From Corynebacterium ulcerans (lineage in GTDB: Bacteria > Actinomycetota > Actinomycetes > Mycobacteriales > Mycobacteriaceae), in the NCBI RefSeq assembly GCF_900187135.1, contig NZ_LT906443.1, forward strand, positions 1,240,001 to 1,304,000: 64,000 nt of DNA. Reading direction: 5' to 3'. The notes beneath the pieces were generated by a model, which did not search any database, was not told the DNA's origin, and saw nothing but the letters and a program-made list of their open reading frames with translations. Below, one piece after another: positions 9,606 to 18,487 of this stretch (position 1 is its first letter; each line of letters opens with the position of its first letter). The translations under genes and the position numbers were made by a program.

Positions 9606-9691
9606 GGAACTAGTCTACGTGCTTCGACGCCCCTTTTGGTAACACCCCCGACTATTCGTGCTAAACTAACTCTCGTTGCTTAAGCAGCATT

Positions 9692-9765
9692 GCCGATGTA
9701 GTTCAATGGTAGAACATCAGCTTCCCAAGCTGAATACGCGGGTTCGATTCCCGTCATCGGCTCCA
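9692..9765 (+). tRNA. tRNA-Gly (anticodon CCC)
   Basis: All arms can be drawn: acceptor GCCGATG pairs with CATCGGC, the D arm has GTTCAATGGTAGAAC, the anticodon stem TCAGC/GCTGA encloses the loop TTCCCAA (anticodon CCC), and the T arm is CGGGTTCGATTCCCG. The discriminator is U, as usual for tRNA-Gly, and CCA is encoded. A strong terminator follows directly. Confidence 0.95.
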
Positions 9766-9771
9766 TTTTTT

Positions 9772-9812
9772 GAGCCGGAACATGATGCGCACCATGTTCC
9801 GGCTCCTTTTGT
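9772..9812 (+). terminator. Terminator of tRNA-Gly
   Basis: A perfect 13-bp stem, GAGCCGGAACATG (9772-9784) with CATGTTCCGGCTC (9793-9805), has an 8-nt loop and a following T-rich tract. It begins six nt after the encoded CCA. Confidence 0.9.
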
Positions 9813-9838
9813 GTTTTGTCAGCATCCCCCACTTAACG

Positions 9839-9906
9839 CCTGCATTTCCATAGACAAAAGCCCCACATCAGACCACAAAAGGCCCCTTTGTCTATGGAAA
9901 TGCAGG
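9839..9906. repeat. Long inverted repeat downstream of tRNA-Gly
   Basis: The arms 9839-9860 and 9885-9906 match at 21 of 22 positions (CCTGCATTTCCATAGACAAA and its complement), separated by 24 nt. There is no poly-T tail on either strand, so it is not a typical terminator. I saw no second copy in the window. It stands between the tRNA terminator and the first 76-nt element. Confidence 0.8.
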
Positions 9907-9932
9907 TTCGGGTTGTAAGGCCCCAAGGTTTT

Positions 9933-10008
9933 GTCGTTTTTGAGAACGCTAGCAAAACCAACCTGGTGTTTTATCGAGCACACCCCTCCTAGTGTTCTCA
10001 AAAACGAC
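9933..10008 (-). repeat. 76-nt palindromic element, copy 1
   Basis: The left arm GTCGTTTTTGAGAACGCTAG is repeated inverted at the right with one mismatch (CTAGTGTTCTC...). The total length is 76 nt. The 35-nt centre aligns with copy 2 only after reverse complementing, sharing ATAAAAC.CCAGG, so this copy lies in the opposite orientation. It sits between the tRNA-Gly and the aldehyde dehydrogenase gene. Confidence 0.85.
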
Positions 10009-10061
10009 AATAAAAGCACAGAACTCCACGGGGTGGGAACACCGCTTTTAAATTCTGCACA

Positions 10062-10106
10062 AAAATACCGTAAGAAGCTCCCTCAATAAGCCTCTTACGG
10101 TATTTT
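10062..10106 (-). terminator. Terminator of the aldehyde dehydrogenase gene
   Basis: The stem AAAATACCGTAAGA / TCTTACGGTATTTT has a loop of about 17 nt. On the minus strand it ends in a T run and starts 28 nt after the aldehyde dehydrogenase stop codon. Confidence 0.85.
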
Positions 10107-10133
10107 CTATATCCAACCACTAAACTTTACATT

Positions 10134-11525
10134 TTAAAAATCGCCATCAATATCGGTGACCACCACCACTTTCTGATTCACAAATTCGTGCAAACCTAAA
10201 TCAGTGAGTTCACGGCCAAAGCCGGAGCGTTTGGTTCCGCCAAAGGGGATATCTGCTTTCACTCCAGTGGGTTGATTGATGTAGACCATGCCAGTGTCTA
10301 GACGGCGCGCAACGGCATGAGCTTTATCTTTATCCTCTGTAAACACGGATCCGCCAAGTCCAAAGGGAGAAGAATTGGCAATCTCAACAGCATGATCTAC
10401 ATCCCGAGCGCGATAGATCTGCGACACCGGCCCAAAGAATTCAGCATGCGCGGTATCGGAATCAAGGGGAATATCGGTAAGAATCATCGGGGGGAAGAAA
10501 GAACCATGCTCGGGTATTACTACGCCTAGCTCCTCTACTGTTGCGCCTTCGCTTCGCGCCTTTTCTACTAGCTTTCCAAGGTCGTCGGCTGCCTGCTGAG
10601 AAGATAGAGGCGCCAGCTGAGTCTCGGGGTCCATGGGGTCCCCGGCTTTTAGTTCTGCAACTTTGGCTTTGTATTGGTTAAGGAAGGCGTCATAAAGCCC
10701 CTCTTCAACGATGATGCGCTTGGAGGAACAGCACACCTGCCCGGCATTCCAATGCCGACCAAAGACAGCCCACTCGACAGCTTTATCCAGCTGGGCATCA
10801 TTGAGCACGATGAAAGCATCCGCACCGCCTAACTCCAGAGTGGACTTTTTCACATGCTTCGCAGCGATAGCGGAAACCGCTGCGCCTGCGGCTTCTGAGC
10901 CGGTGAGTGCTACTCCACGGACTCGGGGATCGGAAATGATCGTCTCTGTAGCGTCGTGACCTGCAAATACGTTTACCAAAAGCCCTTCAGGAGCACCTGC
11001 TTCACGGAAAAGCTCAACCATCTTCAACGCCGACTGAGGCACATTAGATGCATGCTTGAGGATGATAGTGTTACCCGCGGTGAACTGCGGAGCACCAATG
11101 CGAATAACCTGGTAGTAAGGGAAATTCCAAGGTTCCACAGCATAAAGAACACCCAAAGGCTCGTTCACTATCTGTACGTCTTGCGCACCAAACCCCTGCG
11201 CAGGCAAATAGCGCGGAGCTAGCTGTGCTTCACCGTTCTCCACGTAATAGCGCAGCATGTTTATGCAGATATCTACTTCTGCCTCGGCTTCTGCCAGAAG
11301 CTTGCCCATCTCCAATGTCAGGACTTCCGCGTACTCGCGCTTCTTGGACTCCAGAATCTCTGCGGCTTTGGCCAACACCTCCACCCGCTCCGAGACGGGC
11401 CTGAGACTCCACTCTTTAAAAGTTTCATCCGCACAAGCAATGCCGTGTTGAATGTCCTCTGGAGTGGCCGTAGGGAACTCTTTGAGCACTTCACCGGTAT
11501 AGGGGTTTGTGGTCTTATAAGCCAT
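10134..11525 (-). CDS. NAD(P)-dependent succinate-semialdehyde dehydrogenase-like aldehyde dehydrogenase
   Basis: Aldehyde dehydrogenase of 463 aa. The catalytic Cys is in GQVCCSSKR near residue 264 and the general-base Glu in LELGGADAF near 230; the cofactor loop ALTGSEAAG is near 208. Closest in pattern to GabD/YneI-type succinate-semialdehyde dehydrogenases that feed succinate to the TCA cycle, but substrate assignment in this superfamily is weak. The open frame extends upstream, yet ATG 11525 has a clear AGGAGG ribosome site and gives the expected N-terminus MAYKTTNPYTGE. No aminotransferase partner (GabT) is next to it. Confidence 0.85.
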   Translation of the reverse strand: MAYKTTNPYTGEVLKEFPTATPEDIQHGIACADETFKEWSLRPVSERVEVLAKAAEILESKKREYAEVLTLEMGKLLAEAEAEVDICINMLRYYVENGEAQLAPRYLPAQGFGAQDVQIVNEPLGVLYAVEPWNFPYYQVIRIGAPQFTAGNTIILKHASNVPQSALKMVELFREAGAPEGLLVNVFAGHDATETIISDPRVRGVALTGSEAAGAAVSAIAAKHVKKSTLELGGADAFIVLNDAQLDKAVEWAVFGRHWNAGQVCCSSKRIIVEEGLYDAFLNQYKAKVAELKAGDPMDPETQLAPLSSQQAADDLGKLVEKARSEGATVEELGVVIPEHGSFFPPMILTDIPLDSDTAHAEFFGPVSQIYRARDVDHAVEIANSSPFGLGGSVFTEDKDKAHAVARRLDTGMVYINQPTGVKADIPFGGTKRSGFGRELTDLGLHEFVNQKVVVVTDIDGDF

Positions 11526-11644
11526 ATATTTCCTCCTAGGATCTCGCGTGAGCCTCGAACTTTGAGCCCACACTACGCCCGCGTAAGAACACATGCAGCG
11601 CTTCCTGACCGTGATGTTCGTCCCCTTTTATCTCGTGGGTAACC

Positions 11645-12262
11645 CTACGAATTTGTGAGATCTAAGCCTTTGCCTAAACCATCCAAAATAAAATGGATTT
11701 TTTTATCCATCCAGCCTCTTTCAATCCACGACGGCTCAGGTAAAAAGAACGCCCGCTCCTCTTCCACCTCTATCTCCTTGTAATGCCTGCGTACCGCCAC
11801 TATTTGATAATGCGTGGATACCACCGTGTCAAATATAAAATCGATGGCAAATTCCATTCGCTTCTTGTCCCCTGGAAAACCAGCCCTGCGTAGTTGTCCC
11901 GTAAATTTTTCAAAGAATTCCTGGAAATATCGAGTAGCCGTCGGCATGGTGATAAGGGCGTGATCGAGCCCCGGATAACGTTCAAACAGTTCCCATAAAA
12001 GATCTACTTGTTTTAAAAAAAGCTGATCCCACATGCAATCTGAATCTTCTAAGAGAGATTCTTTGGCAATATATTTTAAACAATCAGCCACCAGATCATC
12101 CCGAGACGAGATAACGCGGTACAACGAAGAAGTACCCACCCCCAGCTTCTTTGCCACTTGAGCCAAAGTAAAAGTTTCCAGGCCAATAGATAATGCAGCG
12201 TTGATCGCATCCTGCTCATTAAAGCGTGGCTTCGGGCCGGTTTTTAAGCCTGGGGGTGTCAT
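11645..12262 (-). CDS. TetR-family regulator at the end of the uptake operon
   Basis: A 205-aa protein with an N-terminal helix-turn-helix (residues about 14-60, TFTLAQVAKKLGVGTSSLYRVISSR as the recognition region) and a helical ligand-binding C-terminal part, the TetR layout. The start lies four nt after the stop of the upstream ABC gene, so it is the last gene of the six-gene operon that begins at 18425. Its natural target would be the operon promoter, where a 13-bp palindrome is visible; this is inference. The gene looks AT-richer than the flanking housekeeping genes. Confidence 0.8.
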   Translation of the reverse strand: MTPPGLKTGPKPRFNEQDAINAALSIGLETFTLAQVAKKLGVGTSSLYRVISSRDDLVADCLKYIAKESLLEDSDCMWDQLFLKQVDLLWELFERYPGLDHALITMPTATRYFQEFFEKFTGQLRRAGFPGDKKRMEFAIDFIFDTVVSTHYQIVAVRRHYKEIEVEEERAFFLPEPSWIERGWMDKKIHFILDGLGKGLDLTNS

Positions 12263-12266
12263 AAAC

Positions 12267-13994
12267 CTAGCTTAGCGCCCAGCCTTTTGCAGCCTTACGA
12301 CGCTCCCAAAAGCGGCGATACAATCCAGGTTCTGCGTAGAGTTGGGCATGCGTGCCTTTCTGGCAGATGCGACCCGACTCATCCAAAACGATTATTTGGT
12401 CCGCCGAGCGAATCGTATCTAATTTGTGTGCAATAACAATAAATGTGGAACGCTCACGTAATTTCTCTACGGAAATCAGAATATTTTCCTCATTTTCCTG
12501 GTCCAAGGCAGACGTGGCTTCGTCGAAAAGCACGATCGGAGCCTGTTTAAGCAATGCCCGTGCCACTGAGACTCTTTGGCGTTCGCCCCCGGAAAGCAAA
12601 GCACCGCCCTCCCCTACCGGTGTTTCCCAGCCCAAACGCTCAGCGATCGAGGTCACTCCGGCAAGTTCTGCGGCTTTGCGAATCTCCTCTTCCGATGCTT
12701 CAGGGCGACCAACCCGAATATTGGCTAATAAAGTGTCATCAAAAAGATAGACATCTTGGAACACCATGGAAAGCTTGGACATGAGCTGTGTGGTGCCCAA
12801 ATCCCTGACGTCTACACCATCTATCAACACAGCACCACAGTTAACATCCCAGAACCGAGACGCTAAACGCACAAGAGTTGTTTTACCGGAACCCGATGGT
12901 CCCACTATTGCGGTAACAGTCCCTGGTTCTACAACAAAACTAATGTCGTTGACCACTGGTTTTTCCGTGTAGCCAAAGGTGACGTTATGAAATTCAACGC
13001 GTCCAGATCCATCCCCTGACACCGGAGAAACTGGTTCAGGTAATGCAGGAGACCCTACAATGGGCTCAGCTTCAGCCACTGCAACTCGACCAACATCTAG
13101 CCCAACAAAAGCAGTGCCCATTTGTTCTAAGCATCGAGTAAATCGCAAAGTAATTCCGATAATCGCAATAGCTTCTAAGCCGCTAAGAGATCCTTCAACA
13201 AATAAATGCGCGCTGACGCTGATGAGCGCTACTACAAAGAATTGGACCACTATTCCATTCAGCAGAAGTGCGCCCGTTGACTGCCATAGTTCACGAAATC
13301 GGACAGACCGATCACGTTCTAATGCCTGAGTTAGGGGCATGAAATTGTGTGATCTTCCAGTAGCTCGAAGCACAGGTTGATGCCGGACGTATTCAACAAT
13401 CCTCGCTGAAAGTTCTCGCCCCGAAGGTAGGGCTTGCTGGGAGGCTTTTCCCCGAATTACGCTCGCCAGCTTCATCACGGCGAGGGCGCATGGTGCGATA
13501 ATAACAAGTGCTAACCCTAAAAGGGGATCAAAAAACCAACTGCCCACGAGCAAGACGGCTAATGCCGCTGCTTCGCGGAAAAAAGTACCCAGCAGGTGTG
13601 CCAGGGTCTCTGTGGCAACCATGAATCGGTCGGAAACCAGTCGCGATATTCCTCCCGTTCGCGCTGGTGTAAACCATCCCAGGGGCAGCGTCGCAAGTTT
13701 ATCGCCGATAATAGAATGCCCTGTCTTCAAAAAGTCCAATGCAGATTGATAGCCCACCATGGCCGAGAAATACCTCAACGCAAACGAAACGACGGAGATA
13801 GCGACCAAGATGCTGAGCCAGCTGCTGATCGACTCACCACGAGTAAGCGCCGTAATAACAGGTAGCAGGATGAGCACGGCAAAGCCGTCGAAAAGCCCGA
13901 CAAAGGTCACGAGGATCAGATAATAAAGCCGGCGCTTTCTTCCATCCGCACTTTGTAGCTCCCCCAATCTCCGTAAAAGTAGTGGATCAAACAT
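12267..13994 (-). CDS. ABC half-transporter, exporter fold, second of the pair
   Basis: A 575-aa protein with a six-helix membrane domain (residues about 20-310) followed by an ATPase domain. Walker A GPSGSGKT is near 363, signature LSGGE near 466, and Walker B with IVLFDEATSALD near 488. It overlaps the preceding half-transporter by 8 nt and should pair with it. Such pairs beside iron systems (YbtPQ of Yersinia, IrtAB of mycobacteria) import ferric siderophores despite the exporter fold. The link here rests on the ECF neighbours and the DtxR-like site. A multidrug exporter is the main alternative. Confidence 0.8.
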   Translation of the reverse strand: MFDPLLLRRLGELQSADGRKRRLYYLILVTFVGLFDGFAVLILLPVITALTRGESISSWLSILVAISVVSFALRYFSAMVGYQSALDFLKTGHSIIGDKLATLPLGWFTPARTGGISRLVSDRFMVATETLAHLLGTFFREAAALAVLLVGSWFFDPLLGLALVIIAPCALAVMKLASVIRGKASQQALPSGRELSARIVEYVRHQPVLRATGRSHNFMPLTQALERDRSVRFRELWQSTGALLLNGIVVQFFVVALISVSAHLFVEGSLSGLEAIAIIGITLRFTRCLEQMGTAFVGLDVGRVAVAEAEPIVGSPALPEPVSPVSGDGSGRVEFHNVTFGYTEKPVVNDISFVVEPGTVTAIVGPSGSGKTTLVRLASRFWDVNCGAVLIDGVDVRDLGTTQLMSKLSMVFQDVYLFDDTLLANIRVGRPEASEEEIRKAAELAGVTSIAERLGWETPVGEGGALLSGGERQRVSVARALLKQAPIVLFDEATSALDQENEENILISVEKLRERSTFIVIAHKLDTIRSADQIIVLDESGRICQKGTHAQLYAEPGLYRRFWERRKAAKGWALS

Positions 13995-15687
13995 TGATGG
14001 CCTCCTGTGGGATCTCTGTAACCGGTGTCAGATGAATTATTTGATCGACTCCACGGATCGATTCTGGTTTGTGTGCAATAACAAGAACTGTTTTTCCGAT
14101 GACCAAAGTGCTAAGCGCCGACTGGATCTCAGCCTCACAATCGGGATCAGTAGCCGCTGTTGCCTCGTCCAAAATCAAAATCGGGGCCTGCGAAAGTACT
14201 GCCCGAGCAATCGAAATTCGCTGCTGCTGGCCGCCGGATAAGGACGTATCTTCTCCCACGATGGTGTCCATCCCCTGAGGTAAGGCCCGGATATCGGCCG
14301 CTATGTGGGCTACTCGGGCCGCCTCCCAAATCTCTTCATCCGTGGCATCCGTCCTATACAAAGCAATATTGTCTCGTATGCTCATGCGCAGTATGTGGGG
14401 GTCCTGCAACACAAATGAAACCGTGGAATAAAGTGAACTGAAGCTAAGCTCGCGCAGATTTATGCCGTCAATCATGATGCGCCCAGCATCGGGATCTTGA
14501 AACCGCGCCAGCATAGTTGCCACAGTTGATTTTCCGGCACCGGACGGTCCAACCAGCGCTGTTATCGTTCCAGGCGCAAGCGTCGCACTAAAGTTTTTTA
14601 TTACTGGAACTCCTGAGTAAGCAAAACTCACATGTTCAAATTCCACTGTGGGATTACGCTTCTCGACGCTCCGGTTCCCTTCCGACACCGCTTGCAAGGA
14701 CATCACGGCATCGAGTCGAAGTGCCGCGTTACCAGCGAGTTGGTAGGACCACATCATCATTCCCATGGTTTGGATAGTCCCTGGGATAACAAACGCAACC
14801 AGGCTGCTTATCAGTACTTCTGCTACTGTGACCTCACCAACTGCCAAAAGTATTGAGCCACCACCAACGTTGATGAGTAACAGCAATGGAATCGCAATGA
14901 CTGAATCGGATACAGCGCTGACCTTTAATAACGGCCTCACCCACGCGTAGTAAAAAGCAGAAAATCTATCCGCAGCTTCTTGATAACGCCGATGCGCTTT
15001 CCCCACGGTCCCAAAGGCTTTCACTACGGCGATCCCCTCTGCAAACTCAACTGCGGTAGCAGAAACATCACCTAAATACGTGTCCATTTCTGCCGTTTTG
15101 TCTCCCATGCCTTTCATCGAATACGCCTGTATGGCGAGGTAGACAGGTACCGTCGCAACAGCAAGGATCCCCAGACGCCAGTCAATGCTAAAAACATAAA
15201 GTAGGAGCGCCAGAGGGGTCGCAATCGCGGTGACCGTATCCACCGGAGCATGAGCGGTCAGCGAATGCAGAGTTATGGTGTCGTCTTCTATCGCCTTGCG
15301 TACTTTTCCAGAATTTGTTTGGCCACACCACGCTAGTGGTGCACGTCCAATCGCACGGATAATGCGTTGCCGGTTAAGGCTGACCAGTTTCGCATCTGCA
15401 AGATGCGAAATAAGAAGGGCTATGAAGTACAAAGAAAGTTGGCTTAAAAAAGCAACGATCAACCATTTCACAGTCTCTTTTATTAAGCCCACGTTGCCTT
15501 GTGCAAACGCATCTTCCAAAGCCACCAACGCTATATAAGGAGCTACAGACAATAGCGCAGAACAAAACGCAATAAATTGCGCACAATAGAGCTGGGCTCG
15601 AACAGGCTTGAGCAATTTTCGCAATGCCTTCTGCCCATTTTTAAGCTTATCTTTCGGCGAAACTTCTGCTACCGCATTAGTTGTCAT
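13987..15687 (-). CDS. ABC half-transporter, exporter fold, first of the pair
   Basis: A 566-aa protein with membrane domain at residues about 30-320 and ATPase domain after. Walker A GPSGAGKS is near 377, signature LSGGQ near 487, and LILDEATAATD holds the Walker B. Both nucleotide-binding domains of the pair look intact. It overlaps the ECF ATPase gene by 11 nt and the next half-transporter by 8 nt, so the three are translationally coupled. The expected role is one half of a heterodimeric transporter at the inner membrane. Substrate inferred as an iron chelate or similar metallophore. Confidence 0.8.
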   Translation of the reverse strand: MTTNAVAEVSPKDKLKNGQKALRKLLKPVRAQLYCAQFIAFCSALLSVAPYIALVALEDAFAQGNVGLIKETVKWLIVAFLSQLSLYFIALLISHLADAKLVSLNRQRIIRAIGRAPLAWCGQTNSGKVRKAIEDDTITLHSLTAHAPVDTVTAIATPLALLLYVFSIDWRLGILAVATVPVYLAIQAYSMKGMGDKTAEMDTYLGDVSATAVEFAEGIAVVKAFGTVGKAHRRYQEAADRFSAFYYAWVRPLLKVSAVSDSVIAIPLLLLINVGGGSILLAVGEVTVAEVLISSLVAFVIPGTIQTMGMMMWSYQLAGNAALRLDAVMSLQAVSEGNRSVEKRNPTVEFEHVSFAYSGVPVIKNFSATLAPGTITALVGPSGAGKSTVATMLARFQDPDAGRIMIDGINLRELSFSSLYSTVSFVLQDPHILRMSIRDNIALYRTDATDEEIWEAARVAHIAADIRALPQGMDTIVGEDTSLSGGQQQRISIARAVLSQAPILILDEATAATDPDCEAEIQSALSTLVIGKTVLVIAHKPESIRGVDQIIHLTPVTEIPQEAINV

Positions 15688-17149
15688 TAGCCTTCACTTC
15701 TTCCCACGATGTATGAGTTATTTTGTTTATGTTCTCCATATTCACCAGTCGAGTTGCAGATTCTTCAATGAGTTCCGCATCGTGTGTGATCACTATGACT
15801 ACGGCACCTTGTGCGGCGAGACTACGCAGGTGAAGAGCAATTTCTTTGAGATGACGCCATCCCACTCCAGAGGTGGGTTCGTCGAAAATGTAAACCTTGG
15901 ACTTTTGCGCACGAGCGGTAGTAATCACTAACCGTTGTTGCTGTCCACCAGACAAAGCCTGCGGGTGGCACTTTTCGTATCCGCTTAAACCCGATTGCTT
16001 CAAGAGCAAAGGAATATCCACATAACTACGTGCCGTCGGAGAAAGTCCTAGGGTCACTTCTTCTTCCACTGTGGCAGCAAAAAGTTGGCGACCTACGTCT
16101 TGCATCACCAGATAACAAGTTCGTTGCCGTGCCACTGCAGACAATGAGCGACCGTTTAAAGAAATTCGGGCCCCTCGACCAGGTTTTTCTAAACCGCATA
16201 TAACACGGGCAAGCGTAGTTTTCCCACTACCATTTGGGCCCACCACTACCGTCACTTCACCCGCAGCAAAACCCACATGATCAATGCTCAACACAGCATT
16301 ATCGCCGTAGGAGAAGCGGATATTTTCCAGTCTGAGATCGTCTCTATCCGAGGAAGGAAAATCCGTTATCGGTACCGGTTCAAAGGACCTCAACCCCAAA
16401 TGTTTTCTCTCAGTGTCATGTAGAGCATAGAAGTCTTCAGCCGAAAAGCTTTTCTGTATTCTCCCGTCTCTCAGATACAGAACTTCATCTACCAGGCCTT
16501 TCATGCACCCCACACGATGCTCTGCAATAACAAGCGTCATTCCCAGTGCACGAAGCCGGGTTATGCACGAACGCAATGTTTCTATTGCCTTCGGGGATAG
16601 ATTTGACGTTGGCTCGTCGAAAAGCACGATGTCGCCGGGCGTTGTAAGGGCGCAAGCACATGCCAATTTTTGTAGTTGTCCGCCAGAAAGCTCTTGCAAT
16701 CGGCGCCCCCGGAGGTCCGAAATTTCCATAAGCTCAACCGCACGATCTACGCGGCTGTGGATCGCATACGGAGAAACCCCTAAGTTCTCCAGACCAAACG
16801 CTAGTTCAGAATCTACATGTTCAGTAAAAAACTGTGTGCGAGGGTTCTGAAAAACACTCGCACTATATTCAATAGCTCGCGATAGCGGTTGTTCCGAAGG
16901 CACAAACTTTTCCGTCAAAGTGCTAAGTTGCAGGATTCCGTTCAGTTCGCCGGGATAAAAATGAGGAGCTAGACCACTGATGAGTCGCAGAAAAGTACTT
17001 TTCCCTGCCCCGGAGTCTCCCGTAAGCAACACAGTGGTTCCAGGTTTTATCTCATAGGTAATGTCATGCAGACAACCCCGGAGCGCATGCGGTCCCATAG
17101 CATATTCAAAGCTAAGGTTCTTTATCTCGATACCAGCGCGTTGGGTCAT
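15677..17149 (-). CDS. ECF transporter ATPase with two fused ATPase domains
   Basis: EcfA1-EcfA2 in one 490-aa chain, the energising part of an energy-coupling-factor vitamin/metal importer. The first domain has Walker A GDSGAGKS near residue 47 and signature LSGGQLQKL. The second has GPNGSGKT near 300, LSGGQQQRL and DEPTSG. ATG 17149 overlaps the EcfT stop as ATGA; a GTG at 17161 is the longer alternative. It is the third gene in the S-T-A order, directly followed by two exporter-fold ABC genes, an arrangement different from ordinary vitamin ECF operons. Confidence 0.87.
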   Translation of the reverse strand: MTQRAGIEIKNLSFEYAMGPHALRGCLHDITYEIKPGTTVLLTGDSGAGKSTFLRLISGLAPHFYPGELNGILQLSTLTEKFVPSEQPLSRAIEYSASVFQNPRTQFFTEHVDSELAFGLENLGVSPYAIHSRVDRAVELMEISDLRGRRLQELSGGQLQKLACACALTTPGDIVLFDEPTSNLSPKAIETLRSCITRLRALGMTLVIAEHRVGCMKGLVDEVLYLRDGRIQKSFSAEDFYALHDTERKHLGLRSFEPVPITDFPSSDRDDLRLENIRFSYGDNAVLSIDHVGFAAGEVTVVVGPNGSGKTTLARVICGLEKPGRGARISLNGRSLSAVARQRTCYLVMQDVGRQLFAATVEEEVTLGLSPTARSYVDIPLLLKQSGLSGYEKCHPQALSGGQQQRLVITTARAQKSKVYIFDEPTSGVGWRHLKEIALHLRSLAAQGAVVIVITHDAELIEESATRLVNMENINKITHTSWEEVKANDN

Positions 17150-17838
17150 GCTGACCACCACAAGGAGCTAACAGTCACGAGAAGAAGCGATAATATCCCC
17201 GCATCAACCACTCGAAACCGCAATGTAGTGACAGTAGTCGGATATGATTCACCGCCCAGTCCTCGTATGAGCGCCGCAGCAGCCAGCTCATCTCCGACCC
17301 TCATTACTGCGCCAAGTAATGGAATCATAAACATCCCTGAGGATTGAACAGGTCGACGGATCCAGGACCATACTCCCGGCCTTAACCCTCGTAGCTGCAT
17401 GGCGTCATAAATCGCCCGAGCCTCCGCGAGAATAACGGGCACAATCCGCAGGAATACTACAGGCGGGATGGTCAACCACTGCGGCAACTTTAAGCGTCGC
17501 AATGCCGAAGTAAGATTCGAAGGCGTCAGTGTAGCTAAGGCAAACAACCCTACTGATACGCTGACGGAGAAGCGGCTAAACCACATCAACGTTGCTGCTA
17601 GAAAAGCTATTGCAGTGTTTGCACTTGGCAGACTAAGGATTCCACGGTATGCCAAATAGAATCCTAGAAAAAATGCAACGGACCATAAACCATATCGGAT
17701 CCGCACTAGAGAGAGCGCCAGCGCAGCGCATCCTGCGCATAGGAAAAGAGTCGCTGTGGAAGCAGAACTGAGCACCGACATATTGATCACAACAACAGCA
17801 ACAATTACTGTGCGCGGATCGCATTGCTTGAGAATCAC
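17146..17838 (-). CDS. ECF transporter transmembrane subunit EcfT
   Basis: A 230-aa membrane protein with about five hydrophobic segments. It carries the coupling-helix motif typical of EcfT, AEARAIYDAMQLRGL near residues 140-154, with the Ala-Arg-Gly signature that docks to the ATPases. A GTG start at 17838 overlaps the stop of the S subunit by 4 nt, and its stop overlaps the ATPase start. It couples ATP hydrolysis to toppling of the S subunit in the inner membrane. Confidence 0.85.
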   Translation of the reverse strand: MILKQCDPRTVIVAVVVINMSVLSSASTATLFLCAGCAALALSLVRIRYGLWSVAFFLGFYLAYRGILSLPSANTAIAFLAATLMWFSRFSVSVSVGLFALATLTPSNLTSALRRLKLPQWLTIPPVVFLRIVPVILAEARAIYDAMQLRGLRPGVWSWIRRPVQSSGMFMIPLLGAVMRVGDELAAAALIRGLGGESYPTTVTTLRFRVVDAGILSLLLVTVSSLWWSA

Positions 17839-18425
17839 AACAAACCCGAGCTTTCAAAATACTTACGGTGCACTCGAATTCCTATAACGCCACCGATGTA
17901 TCCGAGTACGAGCGCGGCAATACCCACTCCGACTATCGTCCAGGGTTGAAAAATACGTGCCATTGCTTCCGCATACTCAGGCCCCATCTGAGATGCGATA
18001 TCCACGTAATAGGCGTCAGTGTTCAGGATCAACGGAACAAAAGGCATAACAATCCAGACCGAAAAAACTGCATAAGCAAAGGGATAGCTTGTGTCCAGCG
18101 GCATTGACGTTTTTTGAAGGAGAAGGTCCGCGAGAAATCCCAAAGCCACGCATCCTATGAACGACCACACATAGTGTCCGGTCATCATGAACATGAGGCC
18201 GTTTACCATTCCGACCAAGGCAAAAGCACCAAATTTTGGTGTTTTTGCCGCATAAAGAGCCAAGACGACGCCGCCCATAATTGTGCTGAGGGCAAAACCG
18301 AGCAGCATAAAAGCAGGACCTATAAAGCCCGTCATTCCGAAAAGAAATGTAGTGACAAAGTAAAGGGCGGAAAAGATACCTGCATTTATTAAATCTCGGG
18401 TACTGAGGTGGGTTTTATAAGACAT
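17835..18425 (-). CDS. ECF transporter substrate-binding (S) subunit, MptD-like
   Basis: A 196-aa protein with five or six hydrophobic segments, beginning STRDLINAGIFSALYFVTTFLFG, the Ala/Gly-rich first helix common to S subunits. The overall pattern is like the MptD family of putative ECF S components, whose ligands are mostly unproven. It is the first gene of the operon, downstream of the promoter at 18488-18516 and the DtxR-like site. The S subunit sets specificity, so it is the key gene for finding the substrate. Confidence 0.78.
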   Translation of the reverse strand: MSYKTHLSTRDLINAGIFSALYFVTTFLFGMTGFIGPAFMLLGFALSTIMGGVVLALYAAKTPKFGAFALVGMVNGLMFMMTGHYVWSFIGCVALGFLADLLLQKTSMPLDTSYPFAYAVFSVWIVMPFVPLILNTDAYYVDIASQMGPEYAEAMARIFQPWTIVGVGIAALVLGYIGGVIGIRVHRKYFESSGLL

Positions 18426-18448
18426 AAGGAACTTTCAACAGGAAAAAT

Positions 18449-18467
18449 TATGGCAAGGCCACCCTAA
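18449..18467 (-). promoter_or_regulatory. Candidate DtxR iron-repressor site
   Basis: The minus-strand 19-mer TTAGGGTGGCCTTGCCATA matches the DtxR consensus TTAGGTTAGCCTAACCTAA at 13 of 19 positions, including TTAGG, the central GCCT and CC. It lies between the promoter and the start codon of the S subunit, a place where a bound repressor would block transcription. A match at this level occurs in real corynebacterial sites but also by chance. Confidence 0.5.
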
Positions 18468-18470
18468 CTC

Positions 18471-18483
18471 CGAACGTCGTTCG
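18471..18483. promoter_or_regulatory. 13-bp palindrome at the operon start site
   Basis: CGAACGTCGTTCG is a perfect inverted repeat with 6-bp arms around one base. It lies just downstream of the -10 box, where transcription should begin, so it is a candidate operator for the TetR protein encoded at the end of the operon. Confidence 0.45.
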
Positions 18484-18487
18484 TAGT

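Noticed and set aside
12267..15687. Multidrug exporter assignment for the two ABC half-transporters
   Set aside because: Not excluded, but the tight coupling to an ECF S-T-A set and the DtxR-like site make uptake of a chelate the better reading; the exporter call is kept as the alternative.
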